From Entrophospora sp. SA101 (lineage: Eukaryota; Glomeromycota; Glomeromycetes; Entrophosporales; Entrophosporaceae): a stretch of 64,000 nucleotides of DNA. The notes under the pieces were generated by a model. That model was not told the DNA's origin, searched no databases, and was given only the letters and a program-made list of their open reading frames with translations. The stretch is from assembly GCA_958430865.1 (NCBI GenBank), contig CAUDNR010000158.1, positions 39,137-103,136 on the forward strand, in the 5' to 3' direction. Position numbers and translations under genes: made by a program. Shown one piece after another: positions 35,136 to 49,305 of this stretch (positions are counted from its first letter, which is position 1; each line of letters begins with the position of its first letter).

Positions 35136-38100
35136 ATGTATACCAAAAATCTTCCTTACTCCTCTACAATAAAGGATGAAGCTGAATTTTTGTTAAATGA
35201 TATAGTGTTAAACTTATGTGCCTCCGCAAAAGCCAGAGATTGGGGCACTGGTTGTAGCCATTGGGTTAAACAACTTAACGGGTATGAGATTTATTCTTAT
35301 TCTGCATAAATTGCAAGCTTATTTGATATCGAATTTTTAGCATTTTTAAAATATAACCAACCTGTCCTACATTGAAAAAAGACTTAAATTTATTATCCTT
35401 TTACTAATGTATTTATTTTGATCGAATTTAAATTTTATTATAGATATCTTGATCTTCATTATTCATTATCATGCCAAATTCGAGTTCAATTAGCCCAAGT
35501 GCTTTTTGAATTAGTTATTACTCCAGGAATTGATGCATCACATGCTGAGGTTTTTTCAAATACTTGTGCTCGCTTACTCAAGTATGATTATTATTATTAG
35601 TTCATCGTCATCTTTTTTATATTTTTTAATAATAATTTTAATATAATTTTTTTCAAATCATTTTTCCAAAAACAAAAAAAAAAGAAAAAAGGATAAAATC
35701 GGTCCTGAGGATTTAACTTTACCTTGGGAACCATTATATGATAAAATTCATAATACATTTTTTCCAAAAAGTCGTCAAAAAACTTTAGTCAGTGAATCGT
35801 ATCCTATATTTTTACACGAATCGCATGATGCCACATGCTGCACTTTGTGTCGTTTTCGCATTATATACTAATATATATATGTGTGCACTTTATTTTCAAT
35901 TTTATTCTTAACTATCTGATTCTTTTTTAATAGTAAACAAATTGGGTCGATTGTCCGTTTAGTGGAACATGCTCAAAGGTAAAATAAAAATATAAAATAA
36001 CAATTTATATATATATACATACATATATAAGCAAATAAATATGGCTTTCAAAATCATTACCTATTAGATTTTTTCCCCCAGAATCAACAAAAGAAATTCT
36101 TTCAAAGATTTTGCCTTTATTCCATGCTAATTCAATTGGAGATACATTTACCGTACAAGCGTTCCTTGTACGGTTTTTGCCTACCACTCCAACTGCACCA
36201 CCAAATCTGTCACCAGTAGATTGGCTTCCAACAATCTTTTCATTTTGGTATCTTATACAAGGATCATCCGTATTCCAAACAGAATTTATCGATCTAATGG
36301 CTCGTGTTGCAGAAGATAATGTTGTGGTCGAAAATACCGATCCAAAAAATATTGGGATTTTTACTCAAGTGCAGGCCAAAACAATATTTGGTTCAGGTCA
36401 AAAAATGATGGATTTGCCTGTGGGTAGCACTAGTACTGGTAATAATAGTTTAGGAAGAAGCACATCTTCAAGGATCGACTCTAGAGCTGGTAGTGCTATG
36501 TTATTAAGGAAAAGAGGGGTAATCTTCATTTTCTTATTTAATAGTTTTTATTAGAGATTAATGATTAAATTAATTTTAACTTTAATAGGATAAATTTAAA
36601 ATGTTGGCAAGATTCATTGTTTACACAATGTTTACAACATCCGAAAATGAGGAATCAACTTTAACACATTTGGCTAACATGATTCAAGCTATTGAATCAT
36701 TCTATCATCCAAGTAATTTTGGAAGATGGACTTATTCAATTGTAAAATTTCTACAATATCTTGGTTGGGAATTCTTAAAAAGATGGACTGACGGTAACAA
36801 TATTTACCACTGTTGTTGTCGTCGTTATAATAGTAGTATAAACAACTTGACCAATTCAAAATTTTTTTATTTAGAACAAAAGTCAGATTGCAAAACACCA
36901 GTATCACGGCGATTAACTCCAGAAATTAGACGTCAATTTGTTCTAACGTTAAGAGGCGTTACCTTTTTATCTATGTTTGGAAAAGATGCTATGTCTGTTG
37001 GATCAAGTCAAGCGTCACTCAAATATTTAGCTTGTATCTTTATCAAATTAAAAAACAATTAGATTGATTAATTGATTTAATTGATAATATCAAGTACATG
37101 CATAATTATTATATTTCCATAACCTATTTACAATTATGATTTTTTGATGATATAGGGTTGGAACCTTCGTTGATCTTTCCTGGATTGTTGGAACGCGTAT
37201 ATCCATCATTAGAAACCTTGACCGAGGTATATACATTTATAATTTATACAATAATAAATTCTTTTAATGTTTTTTATATTAATTATTTTCAAAAAAAAAA
37301 AATTTTTTTTTTGGAAAAAGACACATCGAACAACATCATCTATATCAGCACTTTCACTGCTAGCTATCCCATTATTTTCACGAACTCAATACCCAGCCGG
37401 CGGAAAACATCTTGCGCCTCTTCTTCATCTAATAATTCCTGGTATTGATATGAATGATCCAATCAAAACAATATCTTCCTTGGTATTTGTTACCCATACG
37501 TTAATGGGCGTGCCATTGAGTGATTTGACAGATGGTAATAATGATCCTAGTTCTGGATTCCGTTGGACTGGCATAGATATTTATGAGAGAGAAAAGGATG
37601 AAATGGAAATTGATGGAGAAGAAGAAAATGCATTATGTAAAGCCGGTACTTCAGAATTTGAAGAATGGCTGGCAAAGTTTTATAGAAGAATCTTTACTAT
37701 AGTATCCTTTTTTAAAAATAATAATATACTTTAGCTGTCTTTTTGTATGTTTAAATCACCAATTAATTCCCTTTACTCGAAAAAATCAATCTAAAAATTG
37801 CAGTTTGAATATCTTCCACAACAAGTACGTAGCAAAATGAATATGGAAACTGGCTTGGTTACTGTTCTATTGGTAATTATTAAATTTCATTATTTGTATT
37901 TTTATTTATCTATATCTAAACCTATTTCTATTTTTTTTTCGTTATAGCATGCATGTGAAATAGTTGGAAATCAATTGTCAGAACATCTTCAAAGCATGGC
38001 CTTAAAAATGGTTATAGATTTTGCATCAACAACTATTTTACAAAATGCTATAAAACCAATGGGTATAACTCAAAATTTAAATTTGTACAGTTAAAATCAT

Positions 38101-41100
38101 CGTCAATTTATTTAACTGATCATCATCAATCGATCAACTATTTATTTAATTATTCTAGGCTTTTTATGTTCAACTTTAACAAATGCTAATAAAAAAAAAG
38201 CACTTGCGCAATTCATTCCATTATGTCATTCAAACATCTCAGTTGAACTTCAACATGGCGCTTCCTCCACACCAACAACATCATCAACTCATCATATTCA
38301 ATCAGACACAACCCTTCACTGGTATCAATGTATTTTATATCATGTGGTTATGACTAGTGGACAAGATTTGCTTATACATAAAAAAGAATTGTTGGAGTTG
38401 GCAAATGAGATGGTACAAAAGTGTCGGTCAAGAAAAGGATATATGTGGACAGGGAAATTCTTGAGAATGATGTTGATTGCATTAACACACACCTATCCTT
38501 TGGAGTTTAGAACTGTAGACATAGAACGTTGGAATTCTGAAGGCATTTATTATGTTTATTATTATCTGATTGAATGATATTGTTATTATTGCTATTACAA
38601 AGTTTATGATAATGACATACAGTTTGATCATTTAGATTATCAAAAAAACCATCATAAATATTGGATGGAACCAGGTGATCTGAATAACGTCAATATAAAT
38701 TGGCATGTTCCAACCAATGAAGAACTTGATTTTGCAATGGAAATACTCGATATATTTTTACAACCAACAATCAAGCGAATTAAAGAATTGATGGAAACTG
38801 GAATTGACGAGGAAGGAACAGTATTAAGTAATCGAGAAATGGCACATGAGTTTTGTCGTCGATTAAGTGTTATCAGAAATTGTATTAGTGGAATGACAAC
38901 TTTAGTAGAAGATGATGGTGAAATTGAAGACTCTGATTTCAAGTAAAAATTCTGAAGATGTCATACATTTCTCAGCACACTCAAAGTTTTTTCTAAACAA
39001 AAAAAAAAACCATGTATTTAACAAGTTTTTGACCTTGTAGAGACGAGGACACTGAAGCAATTTATCCAACAAAAAGCATACCAGTAGGTTATTGTTTTAC
39101 AGATAAAAATGATCCACGAAGACAAATTGCACGAAATTTACGTAGGGAAGTTGGAGAATTTCTTCATCAACTTGTAACTTATTTCCGTACTAAACGAGAA
39201 GATGATGTTGATAGTTTAAAAATTATTCTGAAGGTTAGAATTGTATTTTCTATGATGATGACTATTTATTTATTTATTTATTTATTTATTTATATATATT
39301 TTATTACACCTTTGATTAGATGACCAAGTTATATTTAACAGATCGAGGTGTAGAAAAGTATAAATTCGATTCTGTTAGACGCGGATATCAATATTCAAAG
39401 GGAATGTTAAAAACTCCTCATCACGATAAAAAATATCCTCGATATTTGTTGGGTAAATATAGTTTAAATATTCTAGTTCCTAATTATTCTTTTTAATATA
39501 TCTATGTATATACATAATTTTTTTTAGTAAAACGAACATATCAACAACATTTATGTCGTTTGAAACAGAATTCTTTTGGCCGAAGTAGAGCAAAACTACA
39601 TGACGATTTACTAAAAGACTTGGCAGAACTTTCATTAAGTTCATATTCAGAAATAAGGAGGTAATATAATTAAAATATTTAATTTGTGGTTGGATTTTAA
39701 TCAATTTCACAATTTACAAATTTAAATATCCTAATAAATATGTTAGGATAGCACAATCCTACCTTACCAATGCATCAAGATGCTTTATCGGCGCCAAACC
39801 ACTTATAATTCCAATTTTGTTGAAAGCTCTGGAGCCTGGTGGTTAGTTTATGCTCATTGCCGTTATTATTATTTATGTTTTTATCAATTTTAAATTTACT
39901 AACTTAAACTCGTTTATTAGAACATTCAAACTCGGAGAGAATGAAGGGTGCTTTGTACTTGCTTGGTTCAAGGACATATATGTATACCTGTTTAAGAGAT
40001 TGGAGATTTGTTCCATTATTTATAACTAGGATCTGTCTAGCACAACACAATGATAAGGTTTATCATAGAATTCATATTTTGGGACATTATTTTCTGATGA
40101 TATTATATATTTTTACGTATTTATTAAAGAGGCTAAAACTTTTATTATTATTTAGCCTTCTATTCAAGAAATGATACGTAAAGTCTTTTATGAATATCTT
40201 ATGAACTACAATAACACCGCATTCAAAACAATTCTCACTGACAGTTTAGATGATGCAATTTGTCGAGCTTTGGATACGTTGTCATTAAAACTTGACGAGG
40301 ATAAGTATGAGAGGATTTCACGTAAAACTAAACAAAGAATGGATTTGCAAAAGACTAGTTATTTTGAACTTGTATGATTATTAAAAAATCATTAATTCCT
40401 GATTAATTATTTATTAGTAAAACAGTATATTAATTATTGATTGATTGATTAGGTTGATAAACTTTTGGGTTTGGTAAATTCTAATAATCTTCATTGGAGA
40501 TTTGCTTCTATGGCAGCAAATTTCTTAGATTTATTAGTAAGACCGGAGGCACCAACATCTGTTGAATTGGCCGAATTTGCTGTGAATAATTTACTTTCAG
40601 AACTTCCAGCAATGAGACGTATTGCCATTTCAACAACTACAAGAATATTATTTCATATTAAACAAAGAACATTTCTTGAGGGTGATCCTGAACTTATTAC
40701 ATTGGGAAAATCAACTAATCCTCTAAAGAAAACGCTTTATGTAAAGTCTCCACTCCCAACTGGGTTTACAGATAATTATCTAGAATCTGGTGTTACTCCA
40801 ATTGAAAGTGAAAACGATGCAAAAAACTTGTTTGTAGCAAAAAAATTTTTTGAGATTTAATTAATATTTCGAAATTATTTTCATAACTTTTTTGGTTTTT
40901 TTAATAGAATATTACAGGATAAGACAAATATCGGCTGGTATGTTTGGCCTGAAAAGCTTCAGTACTATGTGCCACGTACCAATTCAATCACTATGCCAGC
41001 AGTTGATAATTTATCTAATCCAGCTTATCTTAAACTGCTTGAGAAATTTTCTGAAAATAGTTTCTGGTCTTCATTTATACTGTATTTGTCACAGGAATCT

Positions 41101-43183
41101 ACTCGTGATAGAGAAGATGTTTTCTCCGTTATCAATGCAAATCTTTTTAAAAGTATTTTTCAAATGTACGAAGATTCATTTCTAGAAATTATTATACCAG
41201 AAATTACAAAATTGTGTAAATCAACGGAAAAGCATCAGCAGAGAGCAGTGTCAGAAATTATGGCTGGCATTGTGAGAGGAAGTAAACATTGGAAATTGGA
41301 AAGTTTAAAAAGTTTATGGAGTTGGTTGATTCCTTTGCTTGAAAATACATTTAATCTAATCACACCAGATTCATTAATATATTGGGAAAAATTTCTTGGC
41401 TATTGTTTGGTAACAAGTCGATAATTATTATTATTGAATTTGTTTTAAATTAATTTAAAAAATTTATTATATATAAAATTGATTTTTTTACCAGAGAAAT
41501 AGAGACCCTCGCCGTGTTCTTCCTATTATTGAACTGATATTGAAATCAAAGGTCGACTTGACATCACATGCTTCTTTTGCTGAAGCAAAAAAACTTTCTT
41601 TTGTGAATACTTTATTTAATTCATTTTCATGGCGTATGATACCAAAATCCAAACCATTACTTGAAGTTTATTTTGAAAATCTTCGGCATCCTTATAAACA
41701 AGTACGTGATGTGATTGCAGCAAATATAAACTTGCTTTTACAAATACAATGGCATCCCTCTGCATCAAACATTGATGAAATATTAGAGAGTAATATAAAA
41801 TGTGGTAATGGCATGGGGTATGTTCCCATGAGTATGGATGTAAATTTTAAACAAACATTGGATGAATCAGTTAGATTATTAGCGATTTGGAAAACAGAAA
41901 AGAAACCAGCTTCAGAAGGATCATCGGAATATGGAAATGCTGGCAAAACCGGTAAATTATACAAACACATGACTAAATACATCATACATCTATACATTCA
42001 TTCAATGTTATTAATGCTAATAATAATTATTCGATACCAATTTTATTATTTTATTATTATTATTAGTGGTTGCATGGTTGTATGATGCTCTTACTTTATG
42101 GCAAGCATCTGGAACCTATTATTTGATATTGCCATTATTGCCCTCAATATTTCAAATGCAAGATGTTAACGATGATCAAGATCTACAAACAGTATCAACC
42201 CTTGTTTTAAACATAATTGCTTCATTTCCATATCCGCCAGATATGGTTCCATTGATTATTGATAAATTTTTAGAAATTTTGACCGAATCATCCAGTTGGC
42301 GTATCAGAGTAAAAGCATTACCTGTTTTGCAAATCTTTTTTTTCAAACATTTATTTATGTTAAATAAAAGAGAAATGATTAAAGTTATGAATGTTGTTTC
42401 CGGAATGTTAAAAGACAACCAAATAGAGGTGAGCGAGTGTATATCAACAATAGTTTTATTGTATTATATTTTTATTTTTGCAATATTAAAAATTATTTAT
42501 GATTCATTTATAAAAGGTGAGACAATTGGCTGCAGTTACATTATCGGGACTTATTCGTTGCTCACAGAGAGATGCAATCGATACTTTAAAAGTATGTATA
42601 TATGTGTATATTAGATATATAGATAATGATAATGAAAATGCTTTTAAAGTTTAACAAAAATGTTAAAATATAAAAACCTTATTTCCTTCATATTAAAGGA
42701 GCAATTTTCAAAACTATTGGAAACTAAAATTCCTCCAAGAAAGAAAACAAATCAAGCACCACGTGCAGCCCTTCCGCTCGGTTTTCAAGAGGCAATCCTT
42801 ACACGCCATGCTGGTGTACTTGGTCTTTCATGTTTAATTGATGCATTTCCATATGAAGTGCCAAAATGGATGCCTGATGTTCTTGTAAAATTAGCGAACT
42901 GTATATCTGATCCTGTACCAATACAAGTAATTATTGTTTCTATCATTTTTTATAAAAAAACTTTTTTTACATAAATAATTCTAATCCTTAAATTTAATAT
43001 ATATATATATATATACATACATATACATATAATTGTTCTGTTAATTAGACAACTGTAAAGAAAACATTTGCAGATTTTAGAAGGACGCACCAGGATTCTT
43101 GGCACGAAGATACGAAACAATTCACTGAAGAACAATTAACACTTCTTTCTGATATATTAATATCACCATCTTATTATGCATAG
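35136..43183 (+). CDS. BLM10: Proteasome activator Blm10/PA200 (PSME4)
   Basis: Twenty-six exons could be joined in phase from ATG 35136 to TAG 43183, 1883 residues, close to human PSME4 (1843). Opens [20 protein letters not shown] and has [26 protein letters not shown], the NHHKYW...[14 protein letters not shown] block and [14 protein letters not shown], all conserved in the family, in a HEAT-repeat background. It ends ILISPSYYA: Tyr-Tyr-Ala is the HbYX-type tail that docks into the 20S proteasome and opens its gate. Exon bounds: 35136-35281, 35444-35581, 35685-35798, 35934-35978, 36068-36518, 36589-36793, 36875-37033, 37156-37226, 37321-37701, 37804-37872, 37948-38062, 38159-38553, 38623-38942, 39041-39233, 39320-39452, 39528-39660, 39747-39841, 39921-40057, 40156-40371, 40453-40829, 40908-41409, 41495-41951, 42067-42428, 42517-42591, 42699-42926, 43049-43183. 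The ends of exons 12 and 20 are least sure. Confidence 0.95.
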
Positions 43184-43302
43184 AAATCATATTAATTAAT
43201 TTATATATTTAAAATTTTATTTTAATAAAAAGCTATGCAGATCAATTATCGAAATTGAAATGCACGCAAAAATATAAAAAATATAATAATTTACCGTTAT
43301 AA

Positions 43303-44431
43303 ATGGAAGCCACTAATGATAATAATCCAAGAATTCAAACATATCGTTATAATAGTAAATTAAATAACGAATTTCGTATCAATATACCAAAGATCAAAAT
43401 TTTGTTTCGTAATGAAGAATTTTTGGTCATCGATAAACCGTAAGATTGATTGTTTTACAAAAGATAAAATAAAATTGCATTAATATTATCAATAAACGAT
43501 TTTTTTTTTCATTGTATAAAAAGTTATGATGTAAAAATTGATGGCGATTCTTCTAAAAGACCAACTGGTATGTACAAATAAATCAAATTACTATACATTT
43601 TCTTATTATATGATTACTTATTATATGTATATAGTATTATCATTATTATATTCTTATGATCCAACATTACCAAAGCCGTTACGTAACGTACATCAATTGG
43701 ATTATTCAACATCAGGTTGTTATTGTCTAGCATTGACAAAACTTTCAGCAAGATTAGCAAGCGTGGCATTTACAAAAAGAACTGTTAAAAAAAGTTATTT
43801 GGCAATTGTTAGAAATTGGATGAAAGATGATAAGTGAGCATTAAAAATTGACAACAAACAAAATTTTTTCTCTTCTAAAAAACTTTATTATTTTTTTGAT
43901 AATAGTTATATTGTTGATCAACCTATAGCTGAAGTACCTAATAATAGATATAGAATGTGTCTTGGTAGTGAGGACAATCTTGGAAAGGTACAACTATACA
44001 CATAGATGTGTTTAACTAAAAAAAAATGTATAAACTAATTGAACTTGCATTTTTTTTAGGAAGCAAAAACTGAAATTAAAGTAATTAAAAGAGGATATTT
44101 TCATCCTTTAAATAATGGTGATGATGATGATGATAAAATATCAGTAACATTAATTCAATTGTTTCCAATAACAGGAAGAAGACATCAATTGAGATTGCAT
44201 TGCTTATATTTAAAACATCCTATATTAGGAGACTATCATTATGAAAATTTATGCGAAAATCTTTGTTATACTGATACTTGGAGAATGATGTTGCACGCAC
44301 ATAAATTATTCATACCATTGAGAAACAATAATAATGATGACGAGAAAGAAGAGAAGGAAGTAATTGATGAAATAAAGTCTTTGGATATAGAATCTGATGA
44401 TCCATTCTCTAATTTAGTCTATGATTCCTAA
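43303..44431 (+). CDS. RluA-family RNA pseudouridine synthase (RPUSD1-like)
   Basis: Five exons, 43303-43439, 43524-43567, 43635-43833, 43906-43987, 44060-44431; 277 residues. Blocks: ILFRNEEFLVIDKP, then NVHQLDYSTSGCYCLALTK with the catalytic Asp (family consensus HRLDxxTSG; Gln replaces Arg here), KSYLAIVRNW, and the C-terminal TGRRHQLRLHCLYLKHPILG with a MLHAHKL block. These enzymes isomerise uridine to pseudouridine in rRNA, tRNA or mRNA; the target is unknown. The Asp/Glu-rich tail has no recognised domain and there is no S4 domain. It begins only 119 bases after the Blm10 stop, same strand. Confidence 0.9.
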
Positions 44432-44802
44432 TTTATTTGTTTATGAATAGGCTAGCGTGTTCACAGTTTATTTTGAATGAAAAGAGTATCAAGAACAGTA
44501 TATGTTTAGTGGAATTCCAAGTGAAGAAATGGAAGGAGTTGAAACTTCCTGAAATATTGGAACCTTGAAAATTTCCTTAATTTTTTTCAAAAATCTAAAT
44601 AAAAAGTTAGCTCTCAAATTATTTTTATCTTGATGCAATAAGGATTTATAAGACATATATTTTTACAACAAACAAAACTTGAATTAAGTTTTTTTTTGCC
44701 TATGAATTTTTAATTTAGTGATAAAAACTGCAAATGTGCAAATTTATTAATGTAACAATCCAATGATAATTACAATGCTATAAAATCAATAATAATTTAA
44801 TT

Positions 44803-45661
44803 TTAAACTTTGAAACCACGAGAAGCTCTACGACCACGTGCTTTCTCAAATTTCCTTCCCTTTGCACGAACATAAGGTCTTTAAATTTTATTGATTGTCA
44901 TTATTATTTAATCAAAAAGAAATTTTTTTAGTATAATATTAAAATTAATGAAATAATAATAATAATAATATAAAATTCATACTTGGCGTTCTTATGTGGA
45001 CCCATCCCAAAATGTCTAATGGCTTCTCTAGATTTAGGACCTCGTAAGAGTACAGTATTAGAACCGGTTGGTGAACGTAAAGCCAATTGATCTAGTGTGA
45101 GTACTTCGCCACCAACTTTTAAAATTCTCGCTTTAGCTGTTTTTGTTATTCTGAGCGCTGCAACTGATATTTTTGGTATATCTAATACTCGATTATCATC
45201 TGTGACTGTTCCAACTACCACTGCAATTTTACCTGAATGCTTTTCCAAATTACAAATTAGTCGAGAAATTGAAATTGGTGGTCTATTCACTCGTGACATA
45301 AATAGTCGTTTTAATATCACTTTATTAAACTTAGAGTCTGTTCTTCTCGCTAAAACTCTATAAAGCTATTTGTTAATGTAAGATATATATCTGTGTGTGT
45401 TAATGACTTTAATTTGAACCAAATTATTTGTTTGTTCCTTTCATTATTCACTCGCTCATTCTAATTTACCTTAACTAATAACCTGAGATAAACATCTTCA
45501 CTTTTTGGTTCTGTTCTATTCCTCTTTCTTACGTGGTGTTTCTTAATGTCAATACCCTACAAAATTTGGTTTATTAGAATATTTTTATTTTTTTCTAATA
45601 TATATTATTAACTAGTTCATTTTTTATTAATTAATTAGTTGATTAATATTAGATTTACCAT
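44803..45661 (-). CDS. RPL18: 60S ribosomal protein L18 (eL18)
   Basis: Four coding exons: 45661-45659 (ATG only), 45556-45470, 45365-44983, 44878-44803; 182 residues. Sequence: [88 protein letters not shown], and the end [12 protein letters not shown]. Matches eL18 along its whole length. An intron directly after the start codon is common in fungal ribosomal protein genes. It is convergent with the pseudouridine synthase gene, 371 bases apart. Confidence 0.96.
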
Positions 45662-47173
45662 TTTATTGATTTATTTTTTTGTTAGAAAAAAAAAATAAAT
45701 GATTTTCATTTGCATTTGATGTGTAATGATCAGCCAATCAAATCATAAGAGCAAACAAAAATTAGATTCTTATAATCATAATAACTAACGAGTTTCGACT
45801 TGATAATCAAATCATACCCAAAACTATTGCTAGTAAATACCCTGGTTTGACCTCATGATCTACTGATTTAATTAAATTCGCTCTCCCAAAAAATTAATCA
45901 ATGACGCTTGTGCAGGTTGTGTGGACTAAAACCATTTGATTTGATACAGAAACCCAAATTTCAATTCATGATTGATAATTAAATTATTGTTAGAACTATT
46001 GAATGCAAAGCATACCTTTGTTTTTATCTTCATCTTTACAAATAAACTGCTAGATGCAATTAAATATCTTGAACTCATCACACTGGATATTATTAACTGC
46101 CTTTACTATCAAATTCTAATTGGAAAGATAACTATCCCGAATTGATAGCAGTGGGCCTCGTATTTCTTTATTTCAAGGGTAAATCCGGATCAATTATTTA
46201 GGTTCTATTATCACGGGATAGAACTATTGACAACTTGACAAACAAAGATCCAAAAAAGAAATGTTATTCCTGCGGGCAACTAGGGCACATTATAAGGGAT
46301 TGTGGATTCAAGCATTAATAGAGAAAGAAGAAATCGTAATTTATTCACAGTACCCTAGCCGTCAATGACTATTATAGATCCTTCCTTAGGAGGATTAAGT
46401 AACAAGGCAAAGATTCGAAGAACATGATGATTTGGATCAAATAAGACCAGACAGAAGAACGATATTAAGCAATAATCCACCATTATACAAAATTGAGGAT
46501 GTTTTTTTATTACAAAAATAAAAGAATCAGACTTGGATATTGAAAAAAAGTCATTTCTGTTTTTGTCATAATTGTCTAAACATTATTAGAATAAATGGAA
46601 AAATTTGTAGTCAAAATGACAGCAATCAATTGGTTTAAATTGTCAAGATTTAGAAAACTTATCAATCCTCTATATAATGAGTTGAATAAACGGTTGTTTA
46701 AAGTATTTAATAATTGTAACAAGTTAATATAATTTATTGAAATATATTTTGTTCAAACTGATATTTTTAATTAGTAACTTTTGATAAAGAATGAGGTTCC
46801 AAAGAATTCACAATGAAATTAATTACCCAGAGATTATCTGGAAAGTGATGAAGGAGATGATGATGATTGGGTGATTATCTGATGATTAAAGATGTATTTC
46901 TTTTGTTTTATTACAGCTTTAAATTTATGATATATAATTTTATTAAAAAAAGAGCATTGATTGCAAAAATGATTATTAATTACTATGACAACAAGTATAC
47001 CAATTTTTGATGTTGCCAGACATTAATGATATTTTAAATTTAATTATTACTAAATAAATATACGCAGTATAATAATATATAATGGTCTACCATTCTGAAA
47101 TTTTCACAGATAATCAATCAAGAAAATTTCTTTTAATCAACAGTAACAGAAAAACCAACATCAGTTTTAGTAA
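45662..47173. other. Intergenic with retroelement traces
   Basis: Contains CGCTCTCCCAAAAAATTAAT at about 45877, like the first bases (opposite strand) of the LTRs at 49980 and 50792, and a CCHC zinc-knuckle fragment at 46215-46320. No intact gene. Confidence 0.55.
46215..46320 (+). pseudogene. Retrotransposon gag-type zinc-knuckle fragment
   Basis: Reads SRDRTIDNLTNKDPKKKCYS then CGQLGHIIRDCGFKH and TAA. C-X2-C-X4-H-X4-C is the retroviral-type knuckle of LTR-element Gag proteins. No neighbouring protease or reverse transcriptase was found. Confidence 0.7.
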
Positions 47174-47959
47174 CTAATCATCTTCAGGAAATTGACCTTT
47201 TCCTTTGATTGAATTTTTTTGTAATTTTATTCTCAATTTTCCCTTCCCAATTGTCTCAGAATTCCATTCAAACTTCTCATCTGCAATAAATTTCAAAACC
47301 TTTTCACCTTTTTCAAGCATCAAGTCTTCTATAGTTGTTTTACCATCACGAAACCATCCTAAATGATCAGCTATCAAATGATTATTATTACATGAAGGAC
47401 ATTGTATAATCACTACACCATGATCATATGAGTGTTTTGACATCGTCTTTGTTGATTGGTGAGAACACACTTTACATGTAAATGAAATTAATAGACGTCT
47501 ATCTAAATTTTGTTGATCATTAGCTGATGCTGCTGCTGGTGGTGATGAAGACAACGAAGATGAAGCTGTGTTGGTGATTTCTGCAATGTTGCTAGTGGTT
47601 TTTGTGTCAACATCTATACTTTTAGTAGTGTTTGTGACAGTATTATTATTGTTGCCAGAATCATTGTTACCATCGTTATCATTACTTTTGCTATCATCAT
47701 TATTGTAAATGATGTTAGATTTATCAAAATAATTGAAAAACGATGAATGGATATATTTGTTGTTATAATTGACTTTTTCAATTAACAAATTAACATTATT
47801 TTTATGAAAATGTAATTGATTCTGATTAATAAAAATATTATAATTATTATTTATAAAGACTTTCTTTTTTAAATGTATATTTTTATTATAATTTCTACTG
47901 ATATCTTTATTACAAATATTGGCAAAATTTTTTAGAGAGAATTTCAAATTGTTAAACAT
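47174..47959 (-). CDS. ZIM17: Zim17/Tim15-type mitochondrial zinc-finger chaperone
   Basis: Single exon, 261 residues. A basic, Asn-rich N-terminus (MFNNLKFSLKNFANICNKD) suits a mitochondrial presequence, followed by an Asn/Ser/Thr low-complexity linker. The C-terminal domain has ISFTCKVCSHQS and IQCPSCNNNHLIADHLGWF: two CXXC pairs about 25 residues apart, and DHLG in place of the DNLG name motif. By family knowledge this protein keeps mitochondrial Hsp70 (Ssc1) soluble during protein import and Fe-S assembly. The domain continues through a TIEDLMLEKGEKV block. The linker is longer than in yeast. Confidence 0.9.
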   Translation of the reverse strand: MFNNLKFSLKNFANICNKDISRNYNKNIHLKKKVFINNNYNIFINQNQLHFHKNNVNLLIEKVNYNNKYIHSSFFNYFDKSNIIYNNDDSKSNDNDGNNDSGNNNNTVTNTTKSIDVDTKTTSNIAEITNTASSSLSSSPPAAASANDQQNLDRRLLISFTCKVCSHQSTKTMSKHSYDHGVVIIQCPSCNNNHLIADHLGWFRDGKTTIEDLMLEKGEKVLKFIADEKFEWNSETIGKGKLRIKLQKNSIKGKGQFPEDD

Positions 47960-49014
47960 GATTTCAAAATTGATCTACACAAAATCACAAAGTAATAGGT
48001 TATCTTATTTTTATTTTCAACTGATAAGTTTTGCAAAGAAAATTTGAAAATGATGGTTGTGATATTAATAATTTATTAATTATTTCATTAAAATTAAAAT
48101 ATAGTAAAATTTGGAACTTTTCATATACTTTAGATAATGTAATTTTTTTGATCACTATTTTCTAGCCAAGTTAATATTTTAAATATCAGTTTTAAAAAGA
48201 TTTTGAGAAAAGGTACATCCAACAATTAGAAAAGGAGAACATCGATGAAAACGTAAAAAAAGAATGAGTTCATATTATCTGCTGACAGGGTAGAAATAAA
48301 AAACACTGTGGATTTGAATCAGTTAGTGAAGTCAGGTTGAATTGGATCGATATATATAGATGTTGATGCTCTTGCTTTTAATCTTTAGACCGAAGGGAAG
48401 AGATCAGTTACACTTAACAATTGGTAATAGTAACATTCTGCAAGATATTACCATACTGACCGGGCATTTTGTTTGGAGATGTGATCCAATTGACTTGTTA
48501 ATTGGGAATGAAAAATGATTAATTTGAGGAAAAAAAATCATTTCTTGCTAATCTTTTTTGCGTTATTATATATAATTCTTTATTTCAGAAAAAAAAAGAT
48601 ATATCGAACTACACATTCATCCTTCAACCAAGGTTGGAAATAGTACTTTGAAAATCTGGATTTTCTCTGAAAAAAGGTCTTTAGATATTTTTCTTGAATT
48701 TGTATAATTTCTAAAGCTCCGAACGGTTCGGTTTACTCTTTGAACCAAACCGAAACCGAACCGAACTATTTAGAGCTTAGGCTAAAACTATTTGGCAGTT
48801 CCTGGTATTCTAATTTTGCACTCTGCTTATTTAGAACCAAACCCACTAATTTCTAATCTAATAACAACCGGTGAATGAGTTTTTTTCTGGAGACACAGGC
48901 TTAATTACTCAATGGCGTTGTATTTTATAACCTGAAACAATAAAAGTTTAAAAGTTTGCGGAGACGATGAATTTTATATATGAACTGAAAAAATAGAACG
49001 TCCTTAGGATTTCT
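47960..49014. other. Intergenic, nothing recognised
   Basis: AT-rich. A GGTTTGGTTC-like repeat patch (AACCAAACCGAAACCGAACC) is at about 48742-48762. No gene. Confidence 0.5.
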
Positions 49015-49100
49015 ATTCGAATGAAACGAATGAAACGAATGAAACGAACAAAACGAACAAAACGAACAAAACGAACAAAATGAATAAAACGAATAAACGA
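49015..49100. repeat. 10-bp tandem repeat, AAACGAATGA/AAACGAACAA
   Basis: About eight units, the first three ending in ATGA and the next four in ACAA, giving a two-subtype array. Open frames on the minus strand (Ser-Phe-Cys repeats) come from the repeat itself. Confidence 0.92.
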
Positions 49101-49305
49101 GTAATTCCCGGTTAACCACGGTTGAATGGTTAACGGTGCCAACCCCTAGGAAAAATTTGTTACACATGAAATTTTGGATCCCTAATAAACATACACTTAT
49201 AAAATTGTTTTTAGATCTTTATATCATTTCACAAAAAAATCATTTAAATCAGATGACTAAAATTAGAGAATTATTTGTTGTTGTGTATGCAAAAGTAGTT
49301 GTTGC

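Noticed and set aside
41692..41997. Antisense frames across the Blm10 exons
   Set aside because: The plus-strand exons carry the conserved family blocks; antisense frames are shadows.
49015..49100. CRISPR-like array
   Set aside because: Units are adjacent 10-mers with no spacers; the host is eukaryotic.
48925..49167. Minus-strand Ser-Phe-Cys repeat protein
   Set aside because: Produced by the 10-bp tandem repeat at 49015-49100 in several frames at once.
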